Notes under the pieces: generated by a model
Databases searched by the model: none
What the model saw: the letters and a program-made list of their open reading frames with translations, nothing else
Told to the model about the DNA's origin: nothing
Shown here: positions 51,714 to 58,972 of the stretch, piece after piece
Position numbering within the stretch: the stretch's first letter is position 1
Layout of the letters: the number at the start of each line of letters is the position of its first letter
Position numbers and translations under genes: made by a program
Origin: Oceanicaulis sp052055585
GTDB lineage: Bacteria > Pseudomonadota > Alphaproteobacteria > Caulobacterales > Maricaulaceae
Reading direction: 5' to 3'
NCBI RefSeq assembly: GCF_052055585.1
Contig: NZ_CP170485.1
Coordinates: 434,001 to 498,000 of the forward strand
Length of the DNA: 64,000 nucleotides

Positions 51714-52438
51714 ACGGCGCGGCGGTGATCATCGGCGCGGGCGACGCCACGGGCGGCGCGATTGCGCGCGCCTTCGCTCAAGACGGTTACGACGCCTGCG
51801 TGGTGCGTCGTCCGCGTCATCTCGATCAGCTAGAAGCGCTGGCGCAGACGATCCGGGACACCGGCGGTCGCGCCCATGCCTATGGCGTGGATGCGCGGGA
51901 TGAAGACCAGATGACGGCGCTGTTTGACCAGGTCGAGGCTGACGTCGGGCCGATTGAAATCATGGTCTTCAATATTGGCGCGAATGTGAACTTCCCCATC
52001 GAGGAGACCAGCGCGCGGGTCTATCGCAAGGTCTGGGAGATGGCCGCCTTTGCAGGCTTTCTTGCGGGCCGGGAAGCAGCGCGCAAGATGATCCCGCGTG
52101 AGCGCGGAACGATCATCTTCACCGGCGCAACGGCGTCGGTCCGGGGCGGGAAGGGCTATTCTGCTTTCGCCGGGGCGAAGTTCGCCCTGCGCGCCCTGGC
52201 CCAGTCCATGGCCCGGGAGCTGGGGTCGAAGAATATCCATGTGGCCCACGCCCTGATCGACGGAGCGATTGATTCCCCGTTTATCCGGGAGATGTTGCCC
52301 GATGTGGACGCGATGCGCGCCGAGGACCGGATTCTCGATCCGGAGGCCATTGCCCGGGCCTATGTCAGCCTGCATCAACAATCACGCTCTGCTTGGACCC
52401 ATGAGCTGGACCTGAGGCCGTGGGCGGAAACCTGGTAG
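51710..52438 (+). CDS. Short-chain dehydrogenase/reductase (HxlR operon)
   Basis: A 242-aa SDR with an altered cofactor loop IIGAGDATGGAIA, FNIGANV (NAG-type), and the TGATASVRGGKGYSAFAGAKFA active site where Tyr and Lys are present. It probably acts on a glutathione-linked or small carbonyl compound because of its place after the isomerase. Confidence 0.9.
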   Translation: MNGAAVIIGAGDATGGAIARAFAQDGYDACVVRRPRHLDQLEALAQTIRDTGGRAHAYGVDARDEDQMTALFDQVEADVGPIEIMVFNIGANVNFPIEETSARVYRKVWEMAAFAGFLAGREAARKMIPRERGTIIFTGATASVRGGKGYSAFAGAKFALRALAQSMARELGSKNIHVAHALIDGAIDSPFIREMLPDVDAMRAEDRILDPEAIARAYVSLHQQSRSAWTHELDLRPWAETW

Positions 52439-52497
52439 ACCCAGGCTGAGACATTAGGGCCTCTTTGCAGGCGCGTTGCTCTGACCTATAGGGCGAT

Positions 52498-52920
52498 ATG
52501 TTTCGCCTGTCCCATCCGGTCCTGATCCGCTTCGCCGCGGTCCTCATCGCCCTTCAGGCGTTGTGGTCGTCGGCTGCGAGCACGGCGTACGCCGCCGGGT
52601 TTGACGCGGCGAAATACATGTGCGGGCAGGTCGTGCGGGATGCGCAAGCCCGCGCCGCCATAGCCGAACTGGCGGCCCTGACAGGTCTGGAAGACCCGCA
52701 ACCCGCCCCTGACCATGACGCATCAGACTGTGTCGCCTGCATGCTGGGCCATGCCGTTGCGCTGGCCTCCGACGTCCCGGCGCTAGCCGTCCACTTGGGG
52801 GTTGGGCCCGATCCGCGTCCCTTGCGGATTGATCAGGCCAGTCCGCGCCAACCGGCCGGCCCGCCCGTCGGGCTTCGCGCGCCGCCGCTCATGAATGGAT
52901 CTCTCTTTCGTCGCGCCTGA
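52498..52920 (+). CDS. DUF2946-like protein, copper-linked
   Basis: A 140-aa exported or membrane-anchored protein. The N-terminal hydrophobic segment is LIRFAAVLIALQALWSSAASTAYA and the Cys motif is DCVACMLGHAVAL, which fits the DUF2946 pattern. It precedes a copper-type TonB-dependent receptor by 60 bases. DUF2946 genes often accompany copper receptors (family knowledge). Confidence 0.78.
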   Translation: MFRLSHPVLIRFAAVLIALQALWSSAASTAYAAGFDAAKYMCGQVVRDAQARAAIAELAALTGLEDPQPAPDHDASDCVACMLGHAVALASDVPALAVHLGVGPDPRPLRIDQASPRQPAGPPVGLRAPPLMNGSLFRRA

Positions 52921-52980
52921 TGGGTGCGTGTTGCGTCCGGTCCTGCCGGGCGCGTGATCTGTTCTGAGACTTTCAATTCC

Positions 52981-55083
52981 ATGACCAAAATTCTGTTTGC
53001 CGGCGTATCCACGCTGGCCCTGACCTCTGCCGCTTTCGCCAACGAGGCCGCTCCCGCTCCGCAATCGCGCTGGGTGGATGTGATCACCGTGACCGGCCAG
53101 TCCCCGGTCTCCCCTGATCAGGACTCGGTGCTGATTGATCTGGCGCCCGCGACTGCCCCGGACGCCGCCGGTCTCGCCGCCCGTCTTCCTGGCGCAGCGC
53201 TGGTCGACAATGGCGCGCTGTCGGGCCAGGTGCAGTATCGCGGCCTTTATGGTGCGCGTGTCGCGGTGCGTCTGGATGGACAGGCCTTCCATTCGGGCGG
53301 CCCCAATCTGATGGACCCGCCGCTTCACTACGCGCCCGCGCCCTTGCTGGACCGTCTTGAGGTCACCCGGGGCCCGTCTCCCGTCCGTCAGGGGCCATCC
53401 CTGAGTGCAGGCGTGAATGCGGTGTTCAAGCATCTCGGTTACGCGCAGGGCGAGACGCCGGAGCTTCATGCCGACCTCACCGCCATTGTGCGCAGCGTGG
53501 ATGAAAGCACGGCTGTGGGCGGCGTTGCGGGCCTGTCCACTGCGCGTCAACGGTTTGAAGTGCTGGCCTCGACGGAAAGCGGCGAGGATCTGGATACGCC
53601 CTACGGCACGCTCAACGGGACCGGCCATGAGCGCGATGTCTACGGCTTCGGCTATGGCGTGCGTCTGACCGAGACGACCGAGCTGACGGCTGATGTCCGC
53701 TGGCAGGAGGGCGGCAATACGGGCAATCCGCCTTTCCCCATGGACATTCGCTTCATGGATACGTCCTCAAGCCGTCTGGGGCTGAACACCGAGCTCGGCG
53801 AATGGAGCCTGTCGTTCAAGGCCGGGCACGCGCGTGTGGATCACGCCATGAACAATTACGATCTGCGCCCATCCCCTGCGCCCATGCAGATGCGTGAGAC
53901 CTTCGCCAGCTCAGAGACCGTCAGCGTCAGCGCAGACGCCGAACGCGCCTTGCAGGGCGGGGTGCTGCGTCTTGGGATCGACCGGGCGGATATTCGCCAC
54001 GATACGACCGTGACCAATCCGATGAATGCCGATTTCTTCGTCACCCCGTTCCCGGATGTGGAACTGGGCCGGACCGGCGTCTATGCCGAATGGGACGGGC
54101 CGTTCTCTGCCTATGAGGTCTATGCCGGTTTGCGGGTGGATGCCCATGACGCGGATGCCGGAACGCCGCGCCTGGGGGCAGCCCTGCCCGCAGGGCCGCG
54201 CATGCTGGCGATGGCATTGGCCAATGCGGATCGGTCCTGGGACGACGTGACTGTGGATGGCTTGTTGCGCATCGCTCGACCGATGTCGGAGACGCTGACC
54301 CTGCGCGGCGCACTGGCGCGTAAATCGCGGGTTGGCGGGCAGGTCGAACGCTATGGCTGGCTGCCGATCACGGCGTCGGGCGGTCTGGCGGACGGCAATA
54401 CCTATGTCGGCTCGCTTGATCTCAAGCCCGAAGTCGCCACCAGCCTTGAGGCGGGTTTCGATCTGGAAACGCCACGCGCTTATCTGCGCCCGACGGCTTA
54501 TGTCAGCTGGGTCGAGGACTATATCCAGGGTGTGCCCGCCGAGCCCAACACGCCCGGCGTGGTTGATACGCCGCTTGAGATGGTCTCGGCCATGAATGGC
54601 GATCCGACGCCCTTGCGCTTTTCCAATGTGGACGCCCGGCTTTACGGTTTTGACGCCGATTTCGGTCTGGTGCTGACAGAGCGCTGGCGCATGGACGGCG
54701 TGCTGACCTATGTGCGCGGCGAGCGCGATGATGTGAATGACGATCTGTACCGCATCACGCCCGCCACCCTGCGCCTGAGCGCGACCTATGAACAGGCGCG
54801 CTGGTCGGCCAGTCTTGAAACGCTGATGGTGGCCGAACAGGACAAGGTCTCAAGCGAGAACAGCGAACAGGTAACACCCGGCCATGTGCTCCTGAATGCG
54901 TATGGGCGCTGGGAGGTGAGTGAGCGGGTGAGCCTGTCGGCGGGGATCGAGAACCTTCTGGATCAGCCCTATCGCGACCATCTGGGCGGCTATAATCGCA
55001 ATGCCGGACTGGGCGTGCCTGTGGGTGAACGTGTGCCGGGCGCCGGCGCCGGGGTCTGGATGCGTCTGAATACGCGCTTCTAG
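52981..55083 (+). CDS. TonB-dependent copper receptor (OprC/NosA-like)
   Basis: A 700-aa outer-membrane receptor. The start at 52981 gives signal peptide MTKILFAGVSTLALTSAAFA. The plug contains the family-typical GGPNLMDPPLHYAPAPLLDRLEVTRGP. Met residues in loops (NLMDPP, PAPMQMRETF, HAMNNYD) fit Cu binding. The C-terminal barrel ends MRLNTRF. It pairs with the DUF2946-like gene upstream. Confidence 0.88.
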   Translation: MTKILFAGVSTLALTSAAFANEAAPAPQSRWVDVITVTGQSPVSPDQDSVLIDLAPATAPDAAGLAARLPGAALVDNGALSGQVQYRGLYGARVAVRLDGQAFHSGGPNLMDPPLHYAPAPLLDRLEVTRGPSPVRQGPSLSAGVNAVFKHLGYAQGETPELHADLTAIVRSVDESTAVGGVAGLSTARQRFEVLASTESGEDLDTPYGTLNGTGHERDVYGFGYGVRLTETTELTADVRWQEGGNTGNPPFPMDIRFMDTSSSRLGLNTELGEWSLSFKAGHARVDHAMNNYDLRPSPAPMQMRETFASSETVSVSADAERALQGGVLRLGIDRADIRHDTTVTNPMNADFFVTPFPDVELGRTGVYAEWDGPFSAYEVYAGLRVDAHDADAGTPRLGAALPAGPRMLAMALANADRSWDDVTVDGLLRIARPMSETLTLRGALARKSRVGGQVERYGWLPITASGGLADGNTYVGSLDLKPEVATSLEAGFDLETPRAYLRPTAYVSWVEDYIQGVPAEPNTPGVVDTPLEMVSAMNGDPTPLRFSNVDARLYGFDADFGLVLTERWRMDGVLTYVRGERDDVNDDLYRITPATLRLSATYEQARWSASLETLMVAEQDKVSSENSEQVTPGHVLLNAYGRWEVSERVSLSAGIENLLDQPYRDHLGGYNRNAGLGVPVGERVPGAGAGVWMRLNTRF

Positions 55084-55116
55084 GCTTTGATCTTCTGCGG
55101 CTGACGGGCAGACTAT

Positions 55117-55131
55117 TCCCCCGTCGGGGGA
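55117..55131 (+). promoter_or_regulatory. Hairpin occluding the ribosome-binding site
   Basis: TCCCCC-GTC-GGGGGA contains the GGGGGA ribosome-binding site of the SNase-like gene. It may lower or regulate translation. Confidence 0.45.
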
Positions 55132-55135
55132 GTGG

Positions 55136-55930
55136 ATGATGATGAGGATCGCGTATCTCGCGCTGGTTCTGATTGGCCTGTCAGCTTGCAGGGGGGCTGA
55201 GCAAGCGCCGGCTGAAACGGTGGAGCCTGTAGGGGCGCGGACCGGGCATGGCTTTCTGTATGAGACCTTAGAGGGCGTGCGTGAGTACGCGCTTCTCGCC
55301 GGAATTCGCGGCGCGGACTCAGATGAGTCTCGTGAGGCGTTGCAGAGTCTGCTCGATGAGGCGGGCGCCGGACTCAGCCTGATCGAGACCGAGGCCGGGC
55401 GAGACCGGTATGACCGCCCGGTGGTGATCGCAATGTTCAACAGGGCCGGTGAAACGGTCTTTCTCGATGCTGAAATGGTGACGTCTGGTCACGCGGTCGT
55501 CTGGCCTCGACCCGAGGCTGATGCGCGTGCAGACCTGTTGTATGCGCTGGAGGCGGACGCCCGATCTGCGGGTCGGGGCGGCTGGGGCGATGGCGCGTTC
55601 TTGATCCGCGCGCCCGACCCGGACCCTCTGGCCCAGCATCTGGATAGCGCGCAGATCATAGAGGGTCGGGTGGTCGCCATCGGGGAGGCGCGCAATGGCC
55701 GCCTCTATCTCAATTTCGGCATGAACTGGCGCACCGACTTCACCGTCAGTCTGAACCGCGATGACCGGGAACGGTTTGAGGCGGCCGGGCTTTCCGACCC
55801 CTCGGCGCTCGAGGGCGCGCAGATCAGAGTGCGCGGTTGGCTCTATGCCGAGAACGGCCCGATGATCCATGTGCAGAGCCCGTGGCAGATCGAGGTGCTG
55901 GATGCGCCTGAACCTGCGGCTCTGCCCTGA
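55136..55930 (+). CDS. Lipoprotein with SNase-like and OB-like domains
   Basis: A 264-aa lipoprotein (lipobox LSAC). Residues ~50-155 resemble a staphylococcal-nuclease fold (EYALLAGIRGADSDESREALQSLLDEA, DRYDRPVVIAMF, VTSGHAVVWPRP), and ~170-255 a second strand-rich OB-type domain (IIEGRVVAIGEARNGRLYLNFGMNWRTDFTVSL). Three consecutive ATG codons are possible starts; the GGGGGA ribosome-binding site fits the second best and lies in a hairpin (55117-55131). Confidence 0.78.
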   Translation: MMMRIAYLALVLIGLSACRGAEQAPAETVEPVGARTGHGFLYETLEGVREYALLAGIRGADSDESREALQSLLDEAGAGLSLIETEAGRDRYDRPVVIAMFNRAGETVFLDAEMVTSGHAVVWPRPEADARADLLYALEADARSAGRGGWGDGAFLIRAPDPDPLAQHLDSAQIIEGRVVAIGEARNGRLYLNFGMNWRTDFTVSLNRDDRERFEAAGLSDPSALEGAQIRVRGWLYAENGPMIHVQSPWQIEVLDAPEPAALP

Positions 55931-55933
55931 GGT

Positions 55934-56839
55934 CTAGCCTGTGGGCAGCAGCCCGGCTTCCTCGGGGTCGCCCACCACCTCGGTGAGGTAGAGCTTGAGC
56001 TTTTTCATCGCCTGATGCTCGACCTGGCGGACGCGCTCCTTGGAAATACCCAGCCGCTCGCCCAGCTTCTCAAGGGTGACGCTGTCTTCACCCAGACGAC
56101 GTTCGCGGATGATCAACTGCTCTCGCTCGCTCAGACGGCCCAGAGCCTCGCCCAGCCATTGAGCGCGCCGGGCCTGATCGCGGTCTTCCATGACCTGGGT
56201 TTCAGGATCGGGGTTCTCATCGGCCAGAAGATCCTGCCACTCGCCCTCGCCATCCTCGGAGAAGGGCGCGTTGAGGGAACGGTCCACAGCAGCGAGGCGG
56301 CTCGCCATCTTCTCCACGTCATCCTCGCCCACGCGAAGCGCCTGGGCCACATAGGCGCGATTCTCGGGCGTCAGCTGGCCCGAGCTCGTATCCTTGATGA
56401 GGGCCCGCAGACGACGGAGGTTGAAGAACAGCGATTTCTGCGCGGCGGTGGTGCCGGTGCGCACGATGGACCAGTTGCGCAGCACATAGTCCTGGATCGA
56501 GGCGCGGATCCACCATGTGGCATAGGTAGAGAAGCGCACTTCGCGTTCTGGCTCAAAGCGGGCGGCCGCCTGCATCAGGCCGATATTGCCTTCGGAGACG
56601 AGGTCCGGAAAAGGAAGGCCGTAATGGCGGAACTTGGCGGCGATGGAGATCACAAGGCGCATATAGGCTGTGGTCAGCGCATGCAGCGCCTCTTCATCGC
56701 CCTTGTCTTTCCAGGCGGTGGCGAGATTGAGCTCTTCTTCCCGCTCAAGAAGCGGGGCGTCCATCGCGCGCTTCATATACCGTCGGTCGGGGTCGGCGGA
56801 ACGCGCCGGGGCGGAGCGAGTCTGGGCAGAGTGTGACAT
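55934..56839 (-). CDS. rpoH: RNA polymerase sigma factor RpoH (sigma-32)
   Basis: A 301-aa heat-shock sigma factor. Core region 2 PFPDLVSEGNIGLMQAAARFEPEREVRFSTYATWWIRASIQDYVLRNWSIVR, RpoH box QKSLFFNLRRLR, and region 4 LGERLGISKERVRQVEHQAMKKLK. The ATG at 56839 is preferred; an adjacent GTG at 56842 would add one residue. Confidence 0.96.
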   Translation of the reverse strand: MSHSAQTRSAPARSADPDRRYMKRAMDAPLLEREEELNLATAWKDKGDEEALHALTTAYMRLVISIAAKFRHYGLPFPDLVSEGNIGLMQAAARFEPEREVRFSTYATWWIRASIQDYVLRNWSIVRTGTTAAQKSLFFNLRRLRALIKDTSSGQLTPENRAYVAQALRVGEDDVEKMASRLAAVDRSLNAPFSEDGEGEWQDLLADENPDPETQVMEDRDQARRAQWLGEALGRLSEREQLIIRERRLGEDSVTLEKLGERLGISKERVRQVEHQAMKKLKLYLTEVVGDPEEAGLLPTG

Positions 56840-56954
56840 CACATTCGCTTTCGTTTCGCATGGGCCTTTGATGTGTTCATCAGCCTATACGAAGCGGGCG
56901 GGCGTCTGGATCACGCAATGAGGTGATAGTTCACGAATGGCTGGTCATGAATGC

Positions 56955-56989
56955 AAAGCGCCCCGCCAGAACAATCTGACGGGGCGTTT
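56955..56989 (-). terminator. Intrinsic terminator downstream of carD
   Basis: On the minus strand, AAACGCCCCGTCAG pairs with CTGGCGGGGCGCTTT. It lies between carD and rpoH and ends carD transcription. Confidence 0.8.
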
Positions 56990-57019
56990 GAAGTCTGGTG
57001 ACTGACAGAGTCCGGCGGC

Positions 57020-57538
57020 TTAGGCGGCCTTTTTCGTCAGGGTCGTGGTCAGCATTTCCAGAGCCTTCTCGCGGTCGACTTTCTCGACGGCTGCGACTTC
57101 ACGGACCATGCGGTCGAGTGCGGATTCATAAAGCTGGCGTTCGGAATAGGACGGCTCGGGCTGATCTTCCTGGCGGTGCAGGTCGCGCACGACTTCCGCG
57201 ATGGAGATCAGGTCGCCTGAATTGATTTTCGCTTCATATTCCTGGGCGCGGCGGCTCCACATGGTGCGCTTGACCTTGGGCTTGCCCTTCAGGGTCTTGA
57301 GCGCATCCTTGAGCACGTCATCGCTGGCCAGCGGGCGCATGCCTGCAGCGGTCGCCTTGGCGGTCGGCACGCGCAGGGTCATCTTGTCCTGTTCAAAGGA
57401 GACGACGTAGACCTCGATATCAAATCCGGCGACGCTTTCTTTTTCGACGCCCACAACACGGCCCACGCCATGAGCGGGATAGACCACATAGTCGCTTTTC
57501 TTGAACGTCTTATTGTCGTTGGCGGATTTCTTGGTCAT
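57020..57538 (-). CDS. carD: CarD family transcriptional regulator
   Basis: A 172-aa RNA-polymerase-binding protein. The N-terminal Tudor-like domain: FKKSDYVVYPAHGVGRVVGVEKESVAGFDIEVYVVSFEQDKMTLRVP. The helical DNA-binding domain follows with TMWSRRAQEYEAKINSGDLISIAEVVRDLHR. The full family length is present. It stabilises promoter complexes. Confidence 0.95.
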   Translation of the reverse strand: MTKKSANDNKTFKKSDYVVYPAHGVGRVVGVEKESVAGFDIEVYVVSFEQDKMTLRVPTAKATAAGMRPLASDDVLKDALKTLKGKPKVKRTMWSRRAQEYEAKINSGDLISIAEVVRDLHRQEDQPEPSYSERQLYESALDRMVREVAAVEKVDREKALEMLTTTLTKKAA

Positions 57539-57820
57539 ACGAGGCCCTCTCGTCCAAAGCCTGCCGAACTGATCATGTCTACGAGGTCTAATGGACCGCG
57601 CAAAAACCCGCTCTGATCTTGTACGAAGACCAGCGGTCGGGCTTTTTGTGAAACAGTTACATCAAGGCGGTTGCTGTCCCGGAATACGCGCATCTGCGCT
57701 CACCGAAGACAAAGACCATAACAGAAAAACTACAATAACTCAACTTGATGCGCAGCAGCGATCATTCCGCCCCCGGAAGGCGGTTAACCGATTGCTAACA
57801 TTTTGAAGGCGTTCAGGGAT

Positions 57821-58156
57821 TCACGAAGCCGGTTTTTCGGAGAAGTATTTCTCCAGCTTGTTCGTGATCGTCTCGAATTCCTTGTAGTCCGCCGGCGGGT
57901 CCTTGCGGACCGTGATGTTGGGCCACTCGGTCGCGTATTTGGAGTTCAGGGCCAGCCACTTGCCGTCCGCATCATCCTCGGTGTCCGGCTTGATCGCCTC
58001 GATCGGGCACTCAGGCTCGCACACGCCGCAATCAATGCATTCGTCAGGATGAATGACGAGCATGTTCTCGCCTTCATAGAAGCAGTCCACCGGACAGACT
58101 TCCACGCAATCGGTGAATTTGCAGCGGATGCAGGCGTCAGTGACGATATAGGTCAT
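57821..58156 (-). CDS. fdxA: 7Fe-8S ferredoxin FdxA
   Basis: A 111-aa ferredoxin. The first cluster motif is CIRCKFTDCVEVCPVDC, and the second CIDCGVCEPECP. The C-terminal extension (NITVRKDPPADYKEFETITNKLEKYFSEKP) is typical of FdxA. It precedes carD on the same strand. Confidence 0.96.
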   Translation of the reverse strand: MTYIVTDACIRCKFTDCVEVCPVDCFYEGENMLVIHPDECIDCGVCEPECPIEAIKPDTEDDADGKWLALNSKYATEWPNITVRKDPPADYKEFETITNKLEKYFSEKPAS

Positions 58157-58228
58157 CGCGCAGGCGACCTCGGAACAATGTTGTTAGACAGAAAGTTGGG
58201 CGGGACATGGCCCCCCGGGGCGGGTTTG

Positions 58229-58663
58229 TCAACGGCCCGAGGCGGCATGTCGCGCTTCGGCGCGATCACGATCTGACAGGCCCAGAAGCGGCGCCAGGCG
58301 CCGGATCAGGGCATCCTCATGGGCGTCGCGCTCGCCATCAGCCAGAACCACGCGCCATAGATCGGCCAGGATGGTCAGGCGCTGTTCACGTGGCAACTGC
58401 TTGACCACATGGGTGAAGCGGTGGTGATCCACGGCCGCCTCGGCCAGGTCTTCGGCTTGTTCAAGCAGTTCTGCAGCGCGCGCTTCATCCAGATCAAATC
58501 CGGCGCACAACACCGAGATGATTTCCGCCTCTTCCACGTCTGCATAAATCCCGTCAGACAGCGCAGCCTCAACCAGCAGGACGGCGGTGGACAGCTCCGG
58601 GCTCAAAGTCTCTTCGTCCTGGTTTTGAGAACCTGCAAAGAGGCGTTTCAGGGTTTCAAACAT
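58229..58663 (-). CDS. TerB-like protein
   Basis: A 144-aa helical protein with the TerB pattern: LSTAVLLVEAALSDGIYADVEEAEII and ADLWRVVLADGERDAHEDALIRRLAPLLGLS. The two acidic helices suggest metal binding. It lies between the S4 protein and fdxA. Function in tellurite resistance is not implied. Confidence 0.85.
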   Translation of the reverse strand: MFETLKRLFAGSQNQDEETLSPELSTAVLLVEAALSDGIYADVEEAEIISVLCAGFDLDEARAAELLEQAEDLAEAAVDHHRFTHVVKQLPREQRLTILADLWRVVLADGERDAHEDALIRRLAPLLGLSDRDRAEARHAASGR

Positions 58664-58687
58664 GATCGATCCAGAAAAGATAAAGCA

Positions 58688-58972
58688 CTACTCGGTTTCA
58701 AGGCTGTAGCATGACTGCGCTTCGGGCGCGGGTCCACGCCGCTCTGGCAGCGCCAGAATGGTCAGCCGCATCGGGTCGGGATCACGGCGGATCACCAGAC
58801 AATCCCCGGGGCGGACAGGTGCTGCAGGCTTGGTCAGGCGCGTAACCTGGCCGTTGCGGTCAATCCGCACCGCGCCCTTTTCCACCATCTGACCTGCGAG
58901 ACCGCGCGACTTGTAAAGGCGTGTCCGAAACAGCCACACATCGCAGCGCATGGACTCGCCGTGCTCGCTCAT
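58688..58972 (-). CDS. S4-domain RNA-binding protein
   Basis: A 94-aa HslR-type protein. The S4 core is MRCDVWLFRTRLYKSRGLAGQMVEKGAVRIDRN. It overlaps the stop of the helicase by 4 bases, so the two are translationally coupled. A role in RNA or ribosome handling together with the helicase is likely. Confidence 0.92.
   Translation of the reverse strand: MSEHGESMRCDVWLFRTRLYKSRGLAGQMVEKGAVRIDRNGQVTRLTKPAAPVRPGDCLVIRRDPDPMRLTILALPERRGPAPEAQSCYSLETE

Noticed and set aside
58229..58663. Tellurite resistance determinant
   Set aside because: TerB-like proteins are widespread without tellurite resistance, and no other ter gene is nearby.
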